A model generated the notes under the pieces. It saw only the letters and a program-made list of their open reading frames with translations. It had not been told where the DNA came from and ran no database searches. Below, piece by piece: positions 1-11,834 of a stretch of DNA of 64,000 nt. Each line of letters starts with the position of its first letter. Position 1 is the first letter of the stretch. Made by a program: the position numbers and the translations under genes. This DNA comes from Coprinus comatus (taxonomy: Eukaryota > Basidiomycota > Agaricomycetes > Agaricales > Agaricaceae), in NCBI GenBank assembly GCA_034638255.1, contig JAWPGT010000073.1, positions 51,226 to 115,225 on the forward strand, written 5' to 3'.

Positions 1-1362
1 AAACCTGGCAATGAGTGGAAGGCCGCTTTCCGAATGAATCGGGGGCTCTTCGAACCTCTGGTAATGTTTTTTGGCATGACTAACAGCCCAGCGACCTTCC
101 AGACAGTGATGAACAACATCTTCCATGACCTTATCATGGAAGGAATTGTCATTGTCTACCCCGACGACATCCTGATCTTTTTGAAAACCCCGGAGGAACA
201 TTGGAAGGCCATCCGACGTGTGATGGAGGTACTCAAGGAACACAAGCTGTACCTCCAACCCAAAAAATGCGAGTTTGAGAAGCAGAAGATAGAATACTTG
301 GGGCTGATCATTTCGGAGAACTGTGTAGAGATGGATCCAGTGAAGGTAGCAGGAGTTCATGAGTGGCCGACTCTGAAAAACAAGACAGAAGTTCAGTCTT
401 TCCTTGGGTTTGCCAATTTCTACTGACGTTTTATTTGGGATTTTTCACACATCGGTTGGCCGCTCTTCAACCTAACCAAGTCCAGTACACCTTGGAACTG
501 GGGTACTGAACAGCAGGAAGCCTTCAATGCTCTGAAGACAGCCATTACATCAGCACCAATCTTGTCTTCTCCCGACGACACCGCACCTTACCGAGTAGAG
601 GCTGACAGCTCCGACTTCGCAACTGGAGCTGTCTTGTCGCAGCTTGCATCGGAAGACAACAAGTGGCACCCCATTGCATTCTACTCAAAATCACTGTCAC
701 CAGTCGAACGCAATTATGAGATCCATGACAAAGAGATGTTGGCTATCATCCAATCACTCGAAGAGTGGAGGCACTTCCTGGAGGGCAGTGAACACAAGGT
801 AGAAATCTGGACTGACCACAAGAACCTTGAGTACTTTATGACTGTGAAGAAACTCAACTGCCGGCAAGCCCGCTGGTCCCTCTACCTCTCCCGGTTCAAC
901 TTCTCACTTCATCACCGACCAGGCCGATCCATGGGCAAACCCGATGCACTCTCCTGACGGGCCGACCACGGAACTGGCAAGGACGATAATGACAACCTCG
1001 CCCTCCTCCCCCCATCGCTATTCGCTGTTCGAGCCCTTGAAGGTGTTGTTTTGGTCGGAGAAGAGCAGGATGTGTTGCGAGAGATCAGACGTGGTAATCG
1101 GGATGGTGAACAAGAGGAGGCAGTGGTGAAGGCAGCGCGAGAGTTGAAGTTGTCAAAGTCAAAATCAGTTAAGAGTTCCAAATGGTCGGAGGATAATGGG
1201 TTGCTACTTCATTGAGGTAAAATCTACGTCCCTAACATCCCCGACCTTAGACGTCGCATTGTGGCCCAACACCATGATTCCAAAGTCGGCAGACATGCAG
1301 GACGCTGGAAGACCCTCGAACTCGTGGGTCGGAACTACTGGTGGCCTTCTATGTCTCGTTAC
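1..1362 (+). pseudogene. Ty3/gypsy pol remnant (reverse transcriptase, RNase H, start of integrase)
   Basis: Frame 1 reads from the window edge through reverse transcriptase (TNSPATFQ, then the catalytic box as YPDD near 160-175), the connection, RNase H (VEADSSDFATGAVLSQ, ..WTDHKNLEYF) to RPGRSMGKPDALS near 955. It goes on to the zinc-binding start of integrase (HHDSKVGRHAGRWKTLE.., NYWWPSMSRY) near 1270-1362, where the copia LTR cuts it off. TGA stops sit in frame at 424, 955 and 1213, so it cannot make a full polyprotein. At 424 and 955 an Arg codon is expected from the family. Proline in the catalytic YxDD box is itself unusual. The 5' part lies outside the window and no continuation is seen beyond 16340. 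Confidence 0.9.
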
Positions 1363-1601
1363 TGTTAAAACAAGAGCGTAGCGTGTTATGCATGGGTAGG
1401 TACGACTCTGGACTTACTGAGGGTGTTGGTTGTTAGTAGAAAAGGAACTGAAGTATATAATGCAAGAGTACAAGTTTATATACATATTTACAGTGGTCCG
1501 TGCGAGAATATACTAGGTCACATGATAGGGATCATGAAGATATATTCGTCAAGCATGATGCCATACGAGAATGTCATTGTAGAACTAATAATAGTTCAAC
1601 A
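1363..1601 (-). repeat. 3' LTR of outer copia
   Basis: Runs from TGTTAAAACAAG to AGTTCAACA on the plus strand (TG..CA ends) and matches 16101-16339 at the same length with scattered substitutions. A polypurine tract (AGGGGAG on the minus strand, plus 1602-1608) directly abuts it, as expected next to a 3' LTR. Confidence 0.92.
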
Positions 1602-1637
1602 CTCCCCTGAATACGAACATGGCAGCTATGAAGCGCC

Positions 1638-3163
1638 TTATGTTGGGACCATATTATTTGAGCGCTTGGCAGCACTATATGTGGGATTAGAAAACTCCAA
1701 CCCGTAATAGTTATCACGGAAGTATTCAAACTTCACACATCTGAGATTCTTCGTGAGAAGATCTGCAGGGTTCTCAGTGCCTGGGATAAAATAGAGCTGA
1801 ACCTTCTTTTCATCAATTACTTGACGAATGAAGTGGAAAATGATATCTATGTGTTTTGATCTCTTTTCGACGGCAGGGTTTTGCGCGATAAAGAGAGAGC
1901 CCATATTGTCTCCACAAATATCCATTGGCTCATTGTTGTGTAAACCAAGTTCAGTCATTAGGCTTCTGATCCAGATGGACTGACGACTACAATCGGAAAT
2001 AGCCATGTACTCAGCCTCTGTGGATGATAACGCAATAGTCTTTTGTGATCGACTAACCCAGGCTACCGGGCAGGATGCAACAGTGGACAGATAACCAGTT
2101 TGGGATCTTCAAGTAGAAGGATCACTAGCCCAATCAGAATCACTGTAAGCGATAAAGCCCTCATTACCAGAACCATCAAGCGTCATTCGGTATTCCCGAG
2201 TCGCTAGTAGGTATCTACAAATGTAGAGAGCTCTACACAAATGTTCTTCCGTAGGGTTATGAGAATGTTGACTAAGCTTAGTCACAGTGAACAAAATGTC
2301 CGGACACGTGCCAATAGCAATGTACAACAGTGATCCGATCACCTGTTGGTACCTAGAACGGATGGAGGAGTTGATCGGCTTGTCGTTAGGAACTGGATAG
2401 TACCCTTCTGGCAGCAGAGTTCGCGCCGGTTTGGTGTCACGGTCAGAGCCAGTGACTTTAAACCTTTCCAGGATCTTTTCTAAATAAGCACATTGATCAA
2501 GATAGATCTTTCGATTAGCTCGATCTCTCCTGATGTGCATACCGAGAAATTCTTTAACTTCTCCAAGGTCGCGGCATTCCCACTTTTTCATGAACTCTCC
2601 TTTAAGCTTTTTAAGCAAGGCGGAATCATTTCCCATAAAAAGTATGTCGTCAACGTACACGACAGCAATGACAAACTTGCCATCTTTTTGACAATAAATA
2701 TAGATACCGGCATCGGATTCACATCGCTTGAAACCTAGTTTGTTCATGGAAGATGCCATCTCCTTCCACCAGGCCAAGCCGGCTTGTTTAAGGCCATACA
2801 ATGCACATCGTAACCTCCAGACCAAATGTTCCTTGCCCTTAAGTTTGAAACCTTCGGGTTGATCCATATAGATTTCCTCATCCAGTTTGCCATAGAGATA
2901 TGCTGTCTTTACATCGACAGACTCAATGTCCCAGTCTTCAAGGGCAGCTAACCCAAGCAGGATTCGAGTGGACTCATATCGTACTACTGGAGAAAATAGT
3001 TCATCAAAGTCGATGCCCTCGACTTGAGAAAATCCTTTAGCAACTAGTCTAGCACATTTGCGACCATCACTCTTTTCATTAAAGACCCATCTATTTTTTA
3101 CGGTTTTCCTTCCTTCCGGAAGTTTCACCAACTTGTAAACTTGTTGCTTTTTCAGCGCATCTA
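1638..3163 (-). pseudogene. Outer copia reverse transcriptase and RNase H (C-terminal pol half)
   Basis: Minus-strand reading shows the copia RT core: NRWVFNEKSDGRK, FSPVVRYESTRILLGL, VDVKTAYLYGKLDEEIYM, catalytic YVDDILFMG, then RNase H with YSDSDWASDPST, SSTEAEYMAISD and the terminal KHIDIIFHFIRQ..ADLLTKNL. A TGA at 2109-2111 replaces the Arg expected after DPST. The N-terminal side continues at 11835 across the inner element. Its close similarity to the inner element's RT marks the two as one family. Confidence 0.93.
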
Positions 3164-3168
3164 GTTCT

Positions 3169-3549
3169 TGTTGGAAAATACGGACTATTATTAGATAGTC
3201 ACATGACATTTTCATTTCGTTTTACTTTCATCGTTCCATTACGCTTTGCATTATGTGGCAGCTCCTTATTGGTTGTAGTTAGCGTTTCACCTATGTGTTT
3301 CAACTCCTGTATCAACTCCTGTTTCATGTATAATTACCTGACATGTAGTAGACACCTGACTCCTTTCTAGTCGTAGCACGGACCACTTCATTATCATATA
3401 AGTAGTGTACATTCTCGCTTGTATTCTACAGTTCTCGAACTACCAAGTTCTCTCTTACTCTATTCTCTCCACCAAGCAAACATACTAACTACCACTTTGT
3501 GCGTATCATTATATTGCTATGTCTACATGCATACGCGTTGCTTTCAACA
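3169..3549 (+). repeat. 5' LTR of inner copia
   Basis: Starts TGTTGGAAAATACGG and ends GCTTTCAACA. It has a TATA-like ATCATATAAG near 3393, a plausible Pol II start for the element. Near-identity to 11449-11829 indicates insertion recently on an evolutionary scale. Confidence 0.96.
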
Positions 3550-3563
3550 GGTTATGGGCCCCG
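3550..3563 (+). other. Primer binding site of inner copia (initiator tRNA-Met anticodon arm type)
   Basis: Immediately after the LTR comes GGTTATGGGCCCCG. Its complement contains GGGCCCATAACC, the anticodon stem-loop of eukaryotic initiator tRNA-Met (anticodon CAT), rather than a tRNA 3' end. Drosophila copia and yeast Ty5 are primed by such a cleaved half-tRNA; the same is inferred here. Confidence 0.7.
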
Positions 3564-3851
3564 ACTAGCCAGTATGGATCCTTGAGTTCGACGAGACACA
3601 TAGCTTCTCAGCATGTTAAGTCATCTCACTCTCGGAAACGTGTGGTTCACGTCGACCAACCTGGAGAGATTGAGTCCTGTTCCAGGCCCTCAGAGATTTC
3701 ATCTCTCCCTCTCTGGTGTGATGCTTGCTCCATACTACCGTACTCGGTTAGACGGAAAGCTCGCAGAACTGTTGCTGGCGCACGTATGTGCGACTTACAA
3801 CATGAGGCTAACATGTGTTTTGTCGTAGATTCTTATCTCCAATTCATCATC

Positions 3852-5144
3852 ATGACCGCGCTCATCCCCACGTTGCCTGTTCTCAAAGGTTCAGCCGACT
3901 ACCCTATGTGGTCGATGAAATTGATTAACTGTGCAAACATGATCATTGTTGACGGTTACTCTGTGGGACAAATCATCCTACAGAGACAGAGTCCAAAGTC
4001 TTATTCAGAGGAATATACCATTCCTGCCAGAGCTGCTACGGATGATACACCCGCACGCGCTGCCCAAACTGGCACAAGATGGAAAATTTCTAATGAAGAA
4101 CAGACTAAGTTCGACAATGCTGAGGCTTTTGCCTTAGGATTAATCAACTCTAAAATCTCCGATGAAATGTTAAATCATGGTAAAATCTATTCTTTTGAAC
4201 TTTGGGAACATCTGCAAACAACCTACGGCACATTTAATGCAGGAACTGCATTCGAGGTGTGGGCAAAAGCGGACGGCTTTAGGTTATCTGGCACTGCAGA
4301 TCCTTCGGCCGAGATCGCAACGTTCACTTCCTATTTTACTCGCCTCGAAACTGCAAATCCTCCCATCATCGTTCCCAACCTCCTTCGAGCACTCATGCTG
4401 TTGACGCGCATTCCAAACCAATGGAATGCAACTCGGGCTTCCCTTCTCGTTCGATACGGAAGCTCTGAGTTCTCTCGGCTCACAGTACAGATCGTTGCTG
4501 AAGCGATCCAGTCCGCTTGGCTCGACTCTCGTGGTCAAGCTAACGCTTTACGTTCTCAGGGTGTGAAGGGCTTCAAAGGCCCTAAACAACACAACCACAA
4601 CCAAAACCAGAACCAAGGTCAAGGTTCGCGCCCGCAAGGGCAGCAACCGCAACCTCAACAATCTGGCAGCGGTTCTGGTTCCGGTCAGACCCAACAGGGT
4701 GGAGCCGGTGAGGACAAAAAGAAGAAGAGGACTCGGGGAAAACGTGGTGGTAACAAAAATGCTAAGTCCGCGGACACCACTAATACCTCTACTACTGGGG
4801 TAGATGCAGCTGCTTCTAATATCGTCATGCTCAACAATTTCGCCTCTCCTGCTGCTACCGTTTTAGACCGTCCCTTCAAATCCACTCGTGCTTTTATTGA
4901 GGAAATTAGAGAGTCCACTCCCGAGAAGGTAGTCGAGCGTAAAGCTCCTACCGTGGTTCCCAACCAACTCATGGGAAGGACCCGATTGCAAAGGACCAAG
5001 GCCCGGGTGCTCAAGTCCTACGAACGTCGTCTTGGTATGGAGCCTACACCTCCCCCTGCCTTGCCTTCGCTCGATGGTCTAGTTCTTACCTCTACTCCAG
5101 CCTGTGAGCCTAGTCCCCCGCATTCGGTAGTCTCTATTGACTAG
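3852..5144 (+). CDS. Inner copia Gag
   Basis: The ATG at 3852 gives MTALIPTLPVLKGSADYPMW, a typical copia Gag start followed by a helical capsid-like region (LNHGKIYSFELWEHLQTTYG, LLTRIPNQWNATRASLLV). After ~residue 230 comes a Gln/Asn/Gly-rich tract and a Lys/Arg cluster (KKKKRTRGKRGGNKN). I see no CCHC zinc knuckle, so the basic cluster may bind RNA instead. The frame closes at TAG 5142-5144. The outer copia has no stop at the matching place, so this may be a nonsense change rather than a designed Gag end. The frame is open upstream to 3519, but no upstream ATG fits the family. Confidence 0.8.
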   Translation: MTALIPTLPVLKGSADYPMWSMKLINCANMIIVDGYSVGQIILQRQSPKSYSEEYTIPARAATDDTPARAAQTGTRWKISNEEQTKFDNAEAFALGLINSKISDEMLNHGKIYSFELWEHLQTTYGTFNAGTAFEVWAKADGFRLSGTADPSAEIATFTSYFTRLETANPPIIVPNLLRALMLLTRIPNQWNATRASLLVRYGSSEFSRLTVQIVAEAIQSAWLDSRGQANALRSQGVKGFKGPKQHNHNQNQNQGQGSRPQGQQPQPQQSGSGSGSGQTQQGGAGEDKKKKRTRGKRGGNKNAKSADTTNTSTTGVDAAASNIVMLNNFASPAATVLDRPFKSTRAFIEEIRESTPEKVVERKAPTVVPNQLMGRTRLQRTKARVLKSYERRLGMEPTPPPALPSLDGLVLTSTPACEPSPPHSVVSID

Positions 5145-8100
5145 AATGATAATGTTCACATGCGACCTCCGCATGATCAGGTGTCTGCTCCGGCATCTGT
5201 CTCTGTTCTTGATGAACAATATGAACAAATCATGAACTCGCCCTCTACCCAGTACGATACCGATGACGGGGAATACAAGTACGTAGAATCTCTGATCAAA
5301 GATTCATCTTTTTCTGATGTGTGCTCTGTACAGCGTGGACCCCGAAGCAGCTCGCTTCTGGGGTGTTCCAGAAAATTCCTCCGCTCCGGGTTCTCCCGCC
5401 TCTCGCTTCTAAGCTCGAGGGCTGTTGATGGACTATCGAGATCGTTGCATGGGACTACTAGAACTATTCGGACTACTGTTTGTAATCCTCCACTGCTAGA
5501 TACTGAGATTTGTATTTTTCCCGCCACGAATGATACCGCACATTATGATTTTCCTATTTCTATCCCGATGAAGTACTTAAAACCTACTGTTTCGATCTCA
5601 GGATATGAAAAAGATGACCATGGTAAATTCTTTGAACATTGTCAATGCAGCAATTGCAAAAATCGCCCAGTGTATAATACTGGTATAGCAATCTGGATGC
5701 TCGACTCTGGTGCTAGTTATCACTTCACTGGTAACATTGGCGACTTCGTTGACGTCGAGAAGGGTGATTACGGCACGGTGCAAACAGCTAATAGTCACAC
5801 CACCATCAAAGCACGTGGCCGTGTAATCATCCAGCATGAATTGGCTGGTGTACGAACCATCACGTCATTATACCCGGTATTTTACATAGAGGGATTGAAT
5901 GGAAGACTTATGTCACCAGGACCCTTTTATCTTGATGGCTTAAGGCTTGAGGCTGATGTGACGGGATCTCGGATCCTACGGCCCGATGGCTCCCTCTATA
6001 TGGAGGCTACTCAGCAGGTAAAGGGTGATGGAATACATATGGTTCATTCTCGAATCATATTGGATAGTGACATCCGTTCCCTAACTTTACCTGGAGTTCA
6101 TTCGCTTTATGATCTCTGGCATAATCGACTTGGACATCCTTCGAAGCAAGTGCTCAGGAAGTTCAAGGAACACACGGTTAATTTTCCAGACGTCGATATT
6201 CCAAAACGGTCAAGGACATGTGATGGTTGCGCTCGTGGCAAGCTGCAGGAAAAGGCTCATCCTCCATCATTGTCCAGAGCTACCGAAATATTCGAGTTGG
6301 TTCATTCTGACCTTCTTGAATTTCCCACATTATCATATCACCGTGCCAAGTGGATCATCACGTTCTTAGATGACTACTCCGGTTTTACCTATACTCGATT
6401 TTTGAGACAGAAATCCGATGTCTTTGCGACATTCCAGGAATTCTTGGCTCAAGTTGAAACCCAACATGGGAAAAAGGTTAAACGAGTTCGCACTGATAAT
6501 GGGGGGGAATACATTTGGGACAAATTGAAAAATTTGTTTAGCTTAGCCGGTATTGTTCACGAGAATACTGCTCCTCATATTCATGAGCAGAACGGACGTG
6601 CTGAACGCTTGAATCGTACGATTCGCGAGAAGTCTGAAGCCATGCGACTTCATGCATGTTGTCCGGAGAATTGGTGGGAATTTGCTGGAAAACGGCAATT
6701 CATATCTATAATAGAACACCAATGAAACGTCTCGAGTATCGAACGCCATTTGAATTAATGCACGGAAATAAACCTAATGTAAATGGTTTACATGTGTTCG
6801 GATGTGGAGCTTATGTGTACCTGCCGCCTGCTGTGCGCGAAAATAAACTCGCAGCCAAGTCGGAGACAATGATCTTTTTGGGTTATGATGGTAGTAACCT
6901 AAAGTTTATACGTCATCAAAAGGGAAACGTTATTTATATAGCTCACACAGCAATCTTCGAGGAAGAGTGGTTCCCTAAATGTGAATCAACTGCCACTGAT
7001 CGACGTAGAGATCTACGAACACCCCCAAATCCTCCTGATGACCTCTTTGACGGAATGTCAGATGATGGATCAGACACAGACTATTTCGACTTCCCAGCAG
7101 ATCCCCCTGCTATTCCTCCGAAGACACCGAGTAATCCTACTCGACCTTCAGATCCGCCTGCACCACCAGCTCGCGATCCCTCTATCCCACCTCCTCCAAC
7201 TCCCCCTCCTAAATCTCCCTCCAGACGACCAAAAGTCGAAACAGAGGATGAAGATGACGGATTGAGTTATGCGAGTGAGGATTCCCTCGATCATCACCAC
7301 CATGATGATCACAATCACGATCATAGAGATCATTATCATCCGCCTGAGACACCAAGAAGGTCTCAACCTGAAAGAGCACAACGTCCCTTACCAAAACGTG
7401 CTCAAGAAGGTCCTTCTTTCGAACCGCGCCGTTCAGGCCGCGAACGAAAAGTCCCGGAAAGACCCGATAATGCTTACGGACATAAGCATCCGTCTGAAAT
7501 TCTCTGTGATTATGATACAATTTCTCTGGAAGAACCTGGTCCATCAAACCGGTTCAAGATGCCTCGTGGCAGACCTCAGAATCTATCTGACGAAGAAGCT
7601 CGCCAACGGCTTGAGCAATTTGCTGAAAACTATAAACATTGGATGGAGAGTCAAGGGGAGCGCAATCCTGCTGCACCTCCTGAAGATGAGGATGAAATGC
7701 AACAACGGCTTTCCAGGGAAGGGGGGTTAGAATGGATTAATATTTTGCTGACAAAAGCCAAACTTGCGCATAGTAATGCTGCAAAAATCCCTGTTCAATT
7801 CCATGATCTTGGTAAACTTGATCCAGAAGAAAGACAGAAATGGCTGGAAGCATGCAAAGAAGAGCTGACAGCGCTTAAGAAGCGCAAGGTATATGAAATC
7901 GTGGATCTCCCTAAGGGGAGGAAAGCTATTCAAAACCGATGGGTTTTCAATGTCAAAGGAGATGGCCGGAAACGTGCTCGTCTCGTGGCAAAAGGTTTCT
8001 CTCAAGTCGAAGGTATCGACTTTGATGAACTCTTTTCTCCAGTCGTACGCTATGAGTCCACTCGTATCCTTCTTGGCTTAGCAGCTTTGAATGATTGGGA

Positions 8101-8736
8101 TATTGAGGCTGTTGATGTAAAGACAGCGTACTTATACGGAAAACTGGATGAAGAAATCTATATGAAACAACCCGAAGGTTTCATCCAGGAAGGGAAGGAG
8201 AATAAAGTCTGGAGGTTACGTCGCGCATTGTACGGCCTTAAACAAGCCGGACTGGCCTGGTGGAAGGAAATGGCAACTTCCATGAAAGACCTAGGCTTCA
8301 GTCGATGCGAATCCGATGCTGGCGTATACATCTACCGAGACAAGAAAACTGGCAAGATCTGCATTGCCGTTGTCTATGTCGATGACGTACTATTCATGGG
8401 AAATGACTCCGCCCTACTTAAAAAGTTAAAAGGGAAGTTCATGAAACGTTGGGAATGCCGTGATGCCGGTGAAGTTAAAGAATTTCTAGGCATGCGCATC
8501 CGCCGTGATAGGAAGAATCAAAAAATCTTCTTGGATCAATCTTCTTACTTACAAAAGATCCTCGAACGATTTAAGATTGACGGTGCAGGCAGAGAAACCA
8601 AACCGGCGCGAACTCCGCTGCCAGAAGGTTACCATGCCGTTCCTAACACCGGTCCTGTCAATGCTACGCTTCGAACACGCTACCAACAGGTGATTGGATC
8701 ACTGTTATACTTGATGATTGGAACTCGCCCGGACAT
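5145..8736 (+). pseudogene. Inner copia Pol: protease, integrase, reverse transcriptase (first part)
   Basis: In the same frame after the 5142 stop: aspartic protease motif WMLDSGASYHFTG (~5695), integrase zinc region (LWHNRLGHPS..CDGCARGK), and the integrase core D, D, E as HSDLLEF, RTDNGGEY and HEQNGRAERLNRT. Near 6686 the frame slips: the A-run before CGG is one base short of the family frame. It resumes as HIYNRTPMKRLEY through an acidic, Pro-rich linker with a His-rich stretch (~7290-7335) into RT (FSPVVRYESTRILLGL, YVDDVLFMG). RT is cut at 8736 by an insertion; its last part and RNase H are at 10744-11403. Confidence 0.93.
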
Positions 8737-10743
8737 CATCAGCATTTCCAGCATGTCCTTAGTAGTACTCAGTATAGCTTGGGTAGCTTAGTATACTTAC
8801 TGATACTTAGATATATATTTTCAAAGTAACTCTAAGGTAGTCAACATTTCCAACCAAGTTTTTAAGTTTCCCAAGCACTATTCCAAGGTCACAAAAAGTC
8901 GAAGTTAATTTGTATTATTGACTTTGTTTTTGTTTCATTTGTTTGGTTGATGTCATTAATGATGTGTTGTTATTTCATGATGATGCATCAATAATCACAT
9001 CATTTATGTTCCCAGATTTGGACTTCATGAAAAATCGCAAAATCGGACTGTCACATGATCACTCTCACCATCACATGTGACAGGACATGTTGCATCAGCA
9101 ATGCAACCTCACGAAGGTCACAACTTCTACTCACTGCCGACTCTGAGTAATGTCACCACTGCACTCTCACTTCTTGATGAAACTCGACGCGTTGGAGCTC
9201 GTTGGAACCGTCTCGACATTACGCATTGAATGAGCCTATGTACGCGTGATATGGTGGGGTTTTCATTATTCTTATAAGGTATGTCAATTTCGACTATTTT
9301 CCATGTATTGGGCTCATATGGTCGCGTATTGGCGCGTTCTCAGGCTCTCCACGACGGCCTCAATACCCCTCTTCGAACAAGCCTACATACACGCGTCCCG
9401 ATGCAGTAGCCATGCTATAACATCAGTTTTACTGCTGGTGTGCCATTACTTACTGTTTTTCTTCTGTATCACTCATTTTTCTACATACAGGAACGTTTCT
9501 AGGCTCTCCAGAACCGTCTTAACGTGTACTATAGGATAGGAGGGTTAGGTGATGACGTGGCATAGTGTATACCCCACGAAGGGGGGTTTCTTCCTTGGTG
9601 AGTCATTATCTGTCTCAAGGGAAGTATTTTACTCATTTCTCACTCCCTCCTGCACTCCATGGCACATTCTTAGGCTCGTCTAACCCACGCGCGTACCACC
9701 CTATGACATCTCCAACTTGTAAACGATATGGAGAAGTTCTGGATATGTAGTGACCTTATCTTCTAAGGTCTATCTTGTGAGTATACTGTTCACTCTACAA
9801 CTACTAACACAGTCATTTTCGCACCATACACCACATTCTTAGGCTTGTTGGAACCGCATCGAAAAGGCAAATCGATAGAGGGTAGTACGGTGTGGTATGG
9901 TGGGGTATTCATTGGTGAAAAGTATGTTCTCTAACTTTTACACCAATCCTGTTATTTTACTGATATCTCACTTCCTCCTGCACTCCATAACATGCTTTTA
10001 GGCTCGTTTACACCACATGTACATTCTCTGTTCCACCCCCGATTTGTACACACTATGGAGGATTGCTGGAGTTGTAGTGACCTATCTTCTGGTAAGTTCT
10101 TATTCAATCTAACACCTATTTCGATACTCAATTCTTATCGGAATCTTGCGTTCTTAGCATCGTTCAAACCGTTTCGACGGCGCCGTTCGAACGTGCCTAC
10201 CCACGTAACGTTCCAATCAATACTCGTATCGCAATGTCTAGTTCTTTATTCTCCCAAGTAAGTTCTCCTATTATGAATATATTCTTGTAATTTTTTTATC
10301 TTTATTTCGGTACATTACTGTAGTATACACTACTATTATGCTGTATACAATCACTCTTGTATTTTTGTACATTACTGTCTCCCTTCTGATAATATAATTC
10401 AGTTGATATACATTTTCATGCATTTGAGACACTCTAGGAGTCCTTGAAATTTTGCTTTTTATATATATATATTCTGATATACCTGATTTATAAGCTTGAG
10501 AAAGTATTTTCGAAGGCAGTACAAGTAGATATAAGGTAAAACTAAGTAGAATTAAGTGTGACTAACCAGGACCCCCTGCTTAGAATAGCTTGGAATCGAC
10601 TTGTCAAGCATGACTAAGTAATTCCAAGGAGAAAATAAAAATTCTTTTACATTCTTGATATATCCTTGGTCATCCTTGGAAATGTTTTCAAGGAGGTTTA
10701 AGGAGGTTTAAGCTTGGCCAAGGAGATGCGTGTTTTGCTGATG
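8737..10743. mobile_element. ~2.0-kb TIR element inserted in the inner copia RT
   Basis: Removing 8737-10743 plus one AT dinucleotide rejoins RT in frame (..RPDI|GFAVTKLSQH..) with the length of the homologue in the outer copia. The ends are imperfect inverted repeats: CATCAGCATTTCCAGCATGT on the left; on the right, complemented, CATCAGCAAAACACGCATCT. AT flanks both ends, possibly a 2-bp duplication. No transposase frame is seen, so it is non-autonomous. Its middle (about 9180-10260) holds about seven degenerate units 150-175 bp apart, each with TTCTTAG before GCTCGTTGGAACC-like sequence and often GTATGT or GTAAGT after it. Confidence 0.65.
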
Positions 10744-11403
10744 ATTGGGTTTGCAGTTACTAAATTAAGTCAACATGCCCACAACCCCACTGAAGAGCAT
10801 CTCAAGCGTGCTCTATACATTTGCCGTTACCTTCTCGCTACCAAAGAATACCACATGGTGCTTGATGGAGGAAAAGGTGAAGGTTTTATCACCTATAGTG
10901 ATTCAGATTGGGATAGTGATCCAACGGACCGTCGTTCTCAGACAGGCTACTTTACGTCTCTAGCCTCCTGTCCAGTTGCATGGGTCAGTCGATCGCAAAA
11001 GACAGTTGCCTTGTCCTCTACTGAGGCTGAATATATGGCGCTTTCTGATAGCTGCCGTCAAGCTGTGTGGATCCGTCAGCTAATGATGGAACTCGGTTTA
11101 TCTAACGGTGAACCGATGGAAATTTGTGGAGATAACATGGGCTCCCTCTTCATCGCTCAAAACCCTACAGTTGAGAAGAGGTCAAAACACATTGACATCA
11201 AATTCCACTTCATTCGGCAATGTCTTGCTGATAAGAAGGTTCTGTTATTCTTTATTCCTGGCACTTCAAATCCCGCAGATCTTCTCACAAAGAACCTTGG
11301 TCGAGTTAAATTTGAGAACTTCAGGAACAGTCACTTCGGTTTAGTGTTTTCATCCCCAACTTTTGCTGCTTCCAAGCGCACTTTAAAAAATAATATGGAC
11401 TAG
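10744..11403 (+). pseudogene. Inner copia RNase H (end of Pol)
   Basis: Continues the RT frame from 8736: GFAVTKLSQHAHNPTEEHLK, then RNase H YSDSDWDSDPTDRRSQTGY, SSTEAEYMALSDSCRQAVW and the C-terminal KHIDIKFHFIRQ..ADLLTKNLGRVKF, ending at 11403 just upstream of the polypurine tract. The segment itself is intact, but it is cut off from its N-terminal part by the 2-kb insertion, so as the DNA stands it is a 3' fragment. Confidence 0.93.
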
Positions 11404-11437
11404 TGAGTATTGGCGCTTAATTGTTGACTACGCTTAC

Positions 11438-11448
11438 GAAAAGGGGAG
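11438..11448 (+). other. Polypurine tract of inner copia
   Basis: GAAAAGGGGAG directly precedes the TG of the 3' LTR, the standard plus-strand primer position. The outer copia has the matching AGGGGAG beside its own 3' LTR. Confidence 0.85.
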
Positions 11449-11829
11449 TGTTGGAAAATACGGACTATTATTAGATAGTCACATGACATTTTCATTTCGT
11501 TTTACTTTCATCGTTCCATTACGCTTTGCATTATGTGGCAGCTCCTTATTGGTTGTAGTTAGCGTTTCACCTATGTGTTTCAACTCCTGTATCAACTCCT
11601 GTTTCATGTATAATTACCTGACATGTAGTAGACACCTGACTCCTTTCTAGTCGTAGCACGGACCACTTCATTATCATATAAGTAGTGTACATTCTCGCTT
11701 GTATTCTACAGTTCTCGAACTACCAAGTTCTCTCTTACTCTATTCTCTCCACCAAGCAAACATACTAACTACCACTTCGTGCGTATCATTATATTGCTAT
11801 GTCTACATGCATACGCGTTGCTTTCAACA
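11449..11829 (+). repeat. 3' LTR of inner copia
   Basis: 381 bp with TG..CA ends, one mismatch to 3169-3549, followed by the target duplication GTTCT at 11830. Confidence 0.96.
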
Positions 11830-11834
11830 GTTCT

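Larger units (their letters stand above)
3169..11829 (+). mobile_element. Inner Ty1/copia LTR retrotransposon, recent insertion
   Basis: 381-bp LTRs at 3169-3549 and 11449-11829 differ at one position only (T/C near 3498 versus 11778). A perfect 5-bp target duplication GTTCT lies at 3164-3168 and 11830-11834, inside the RT reading frame of the outer copia. Order is LTR, primer site, gag, protease, integrase, RT, RNase H, polypurine tract, LTR. It is not autonomous as read: stop at 5142, a one-base frame loss near 6686, and a 2-kb insertion at 8737. Confidence 0.97.

Noticed and set aside
1423..1707. ORF across the copia LTR, also at 16164-16520
   Set aside because: Lies in the LTR and its flank; explained by the repeat.
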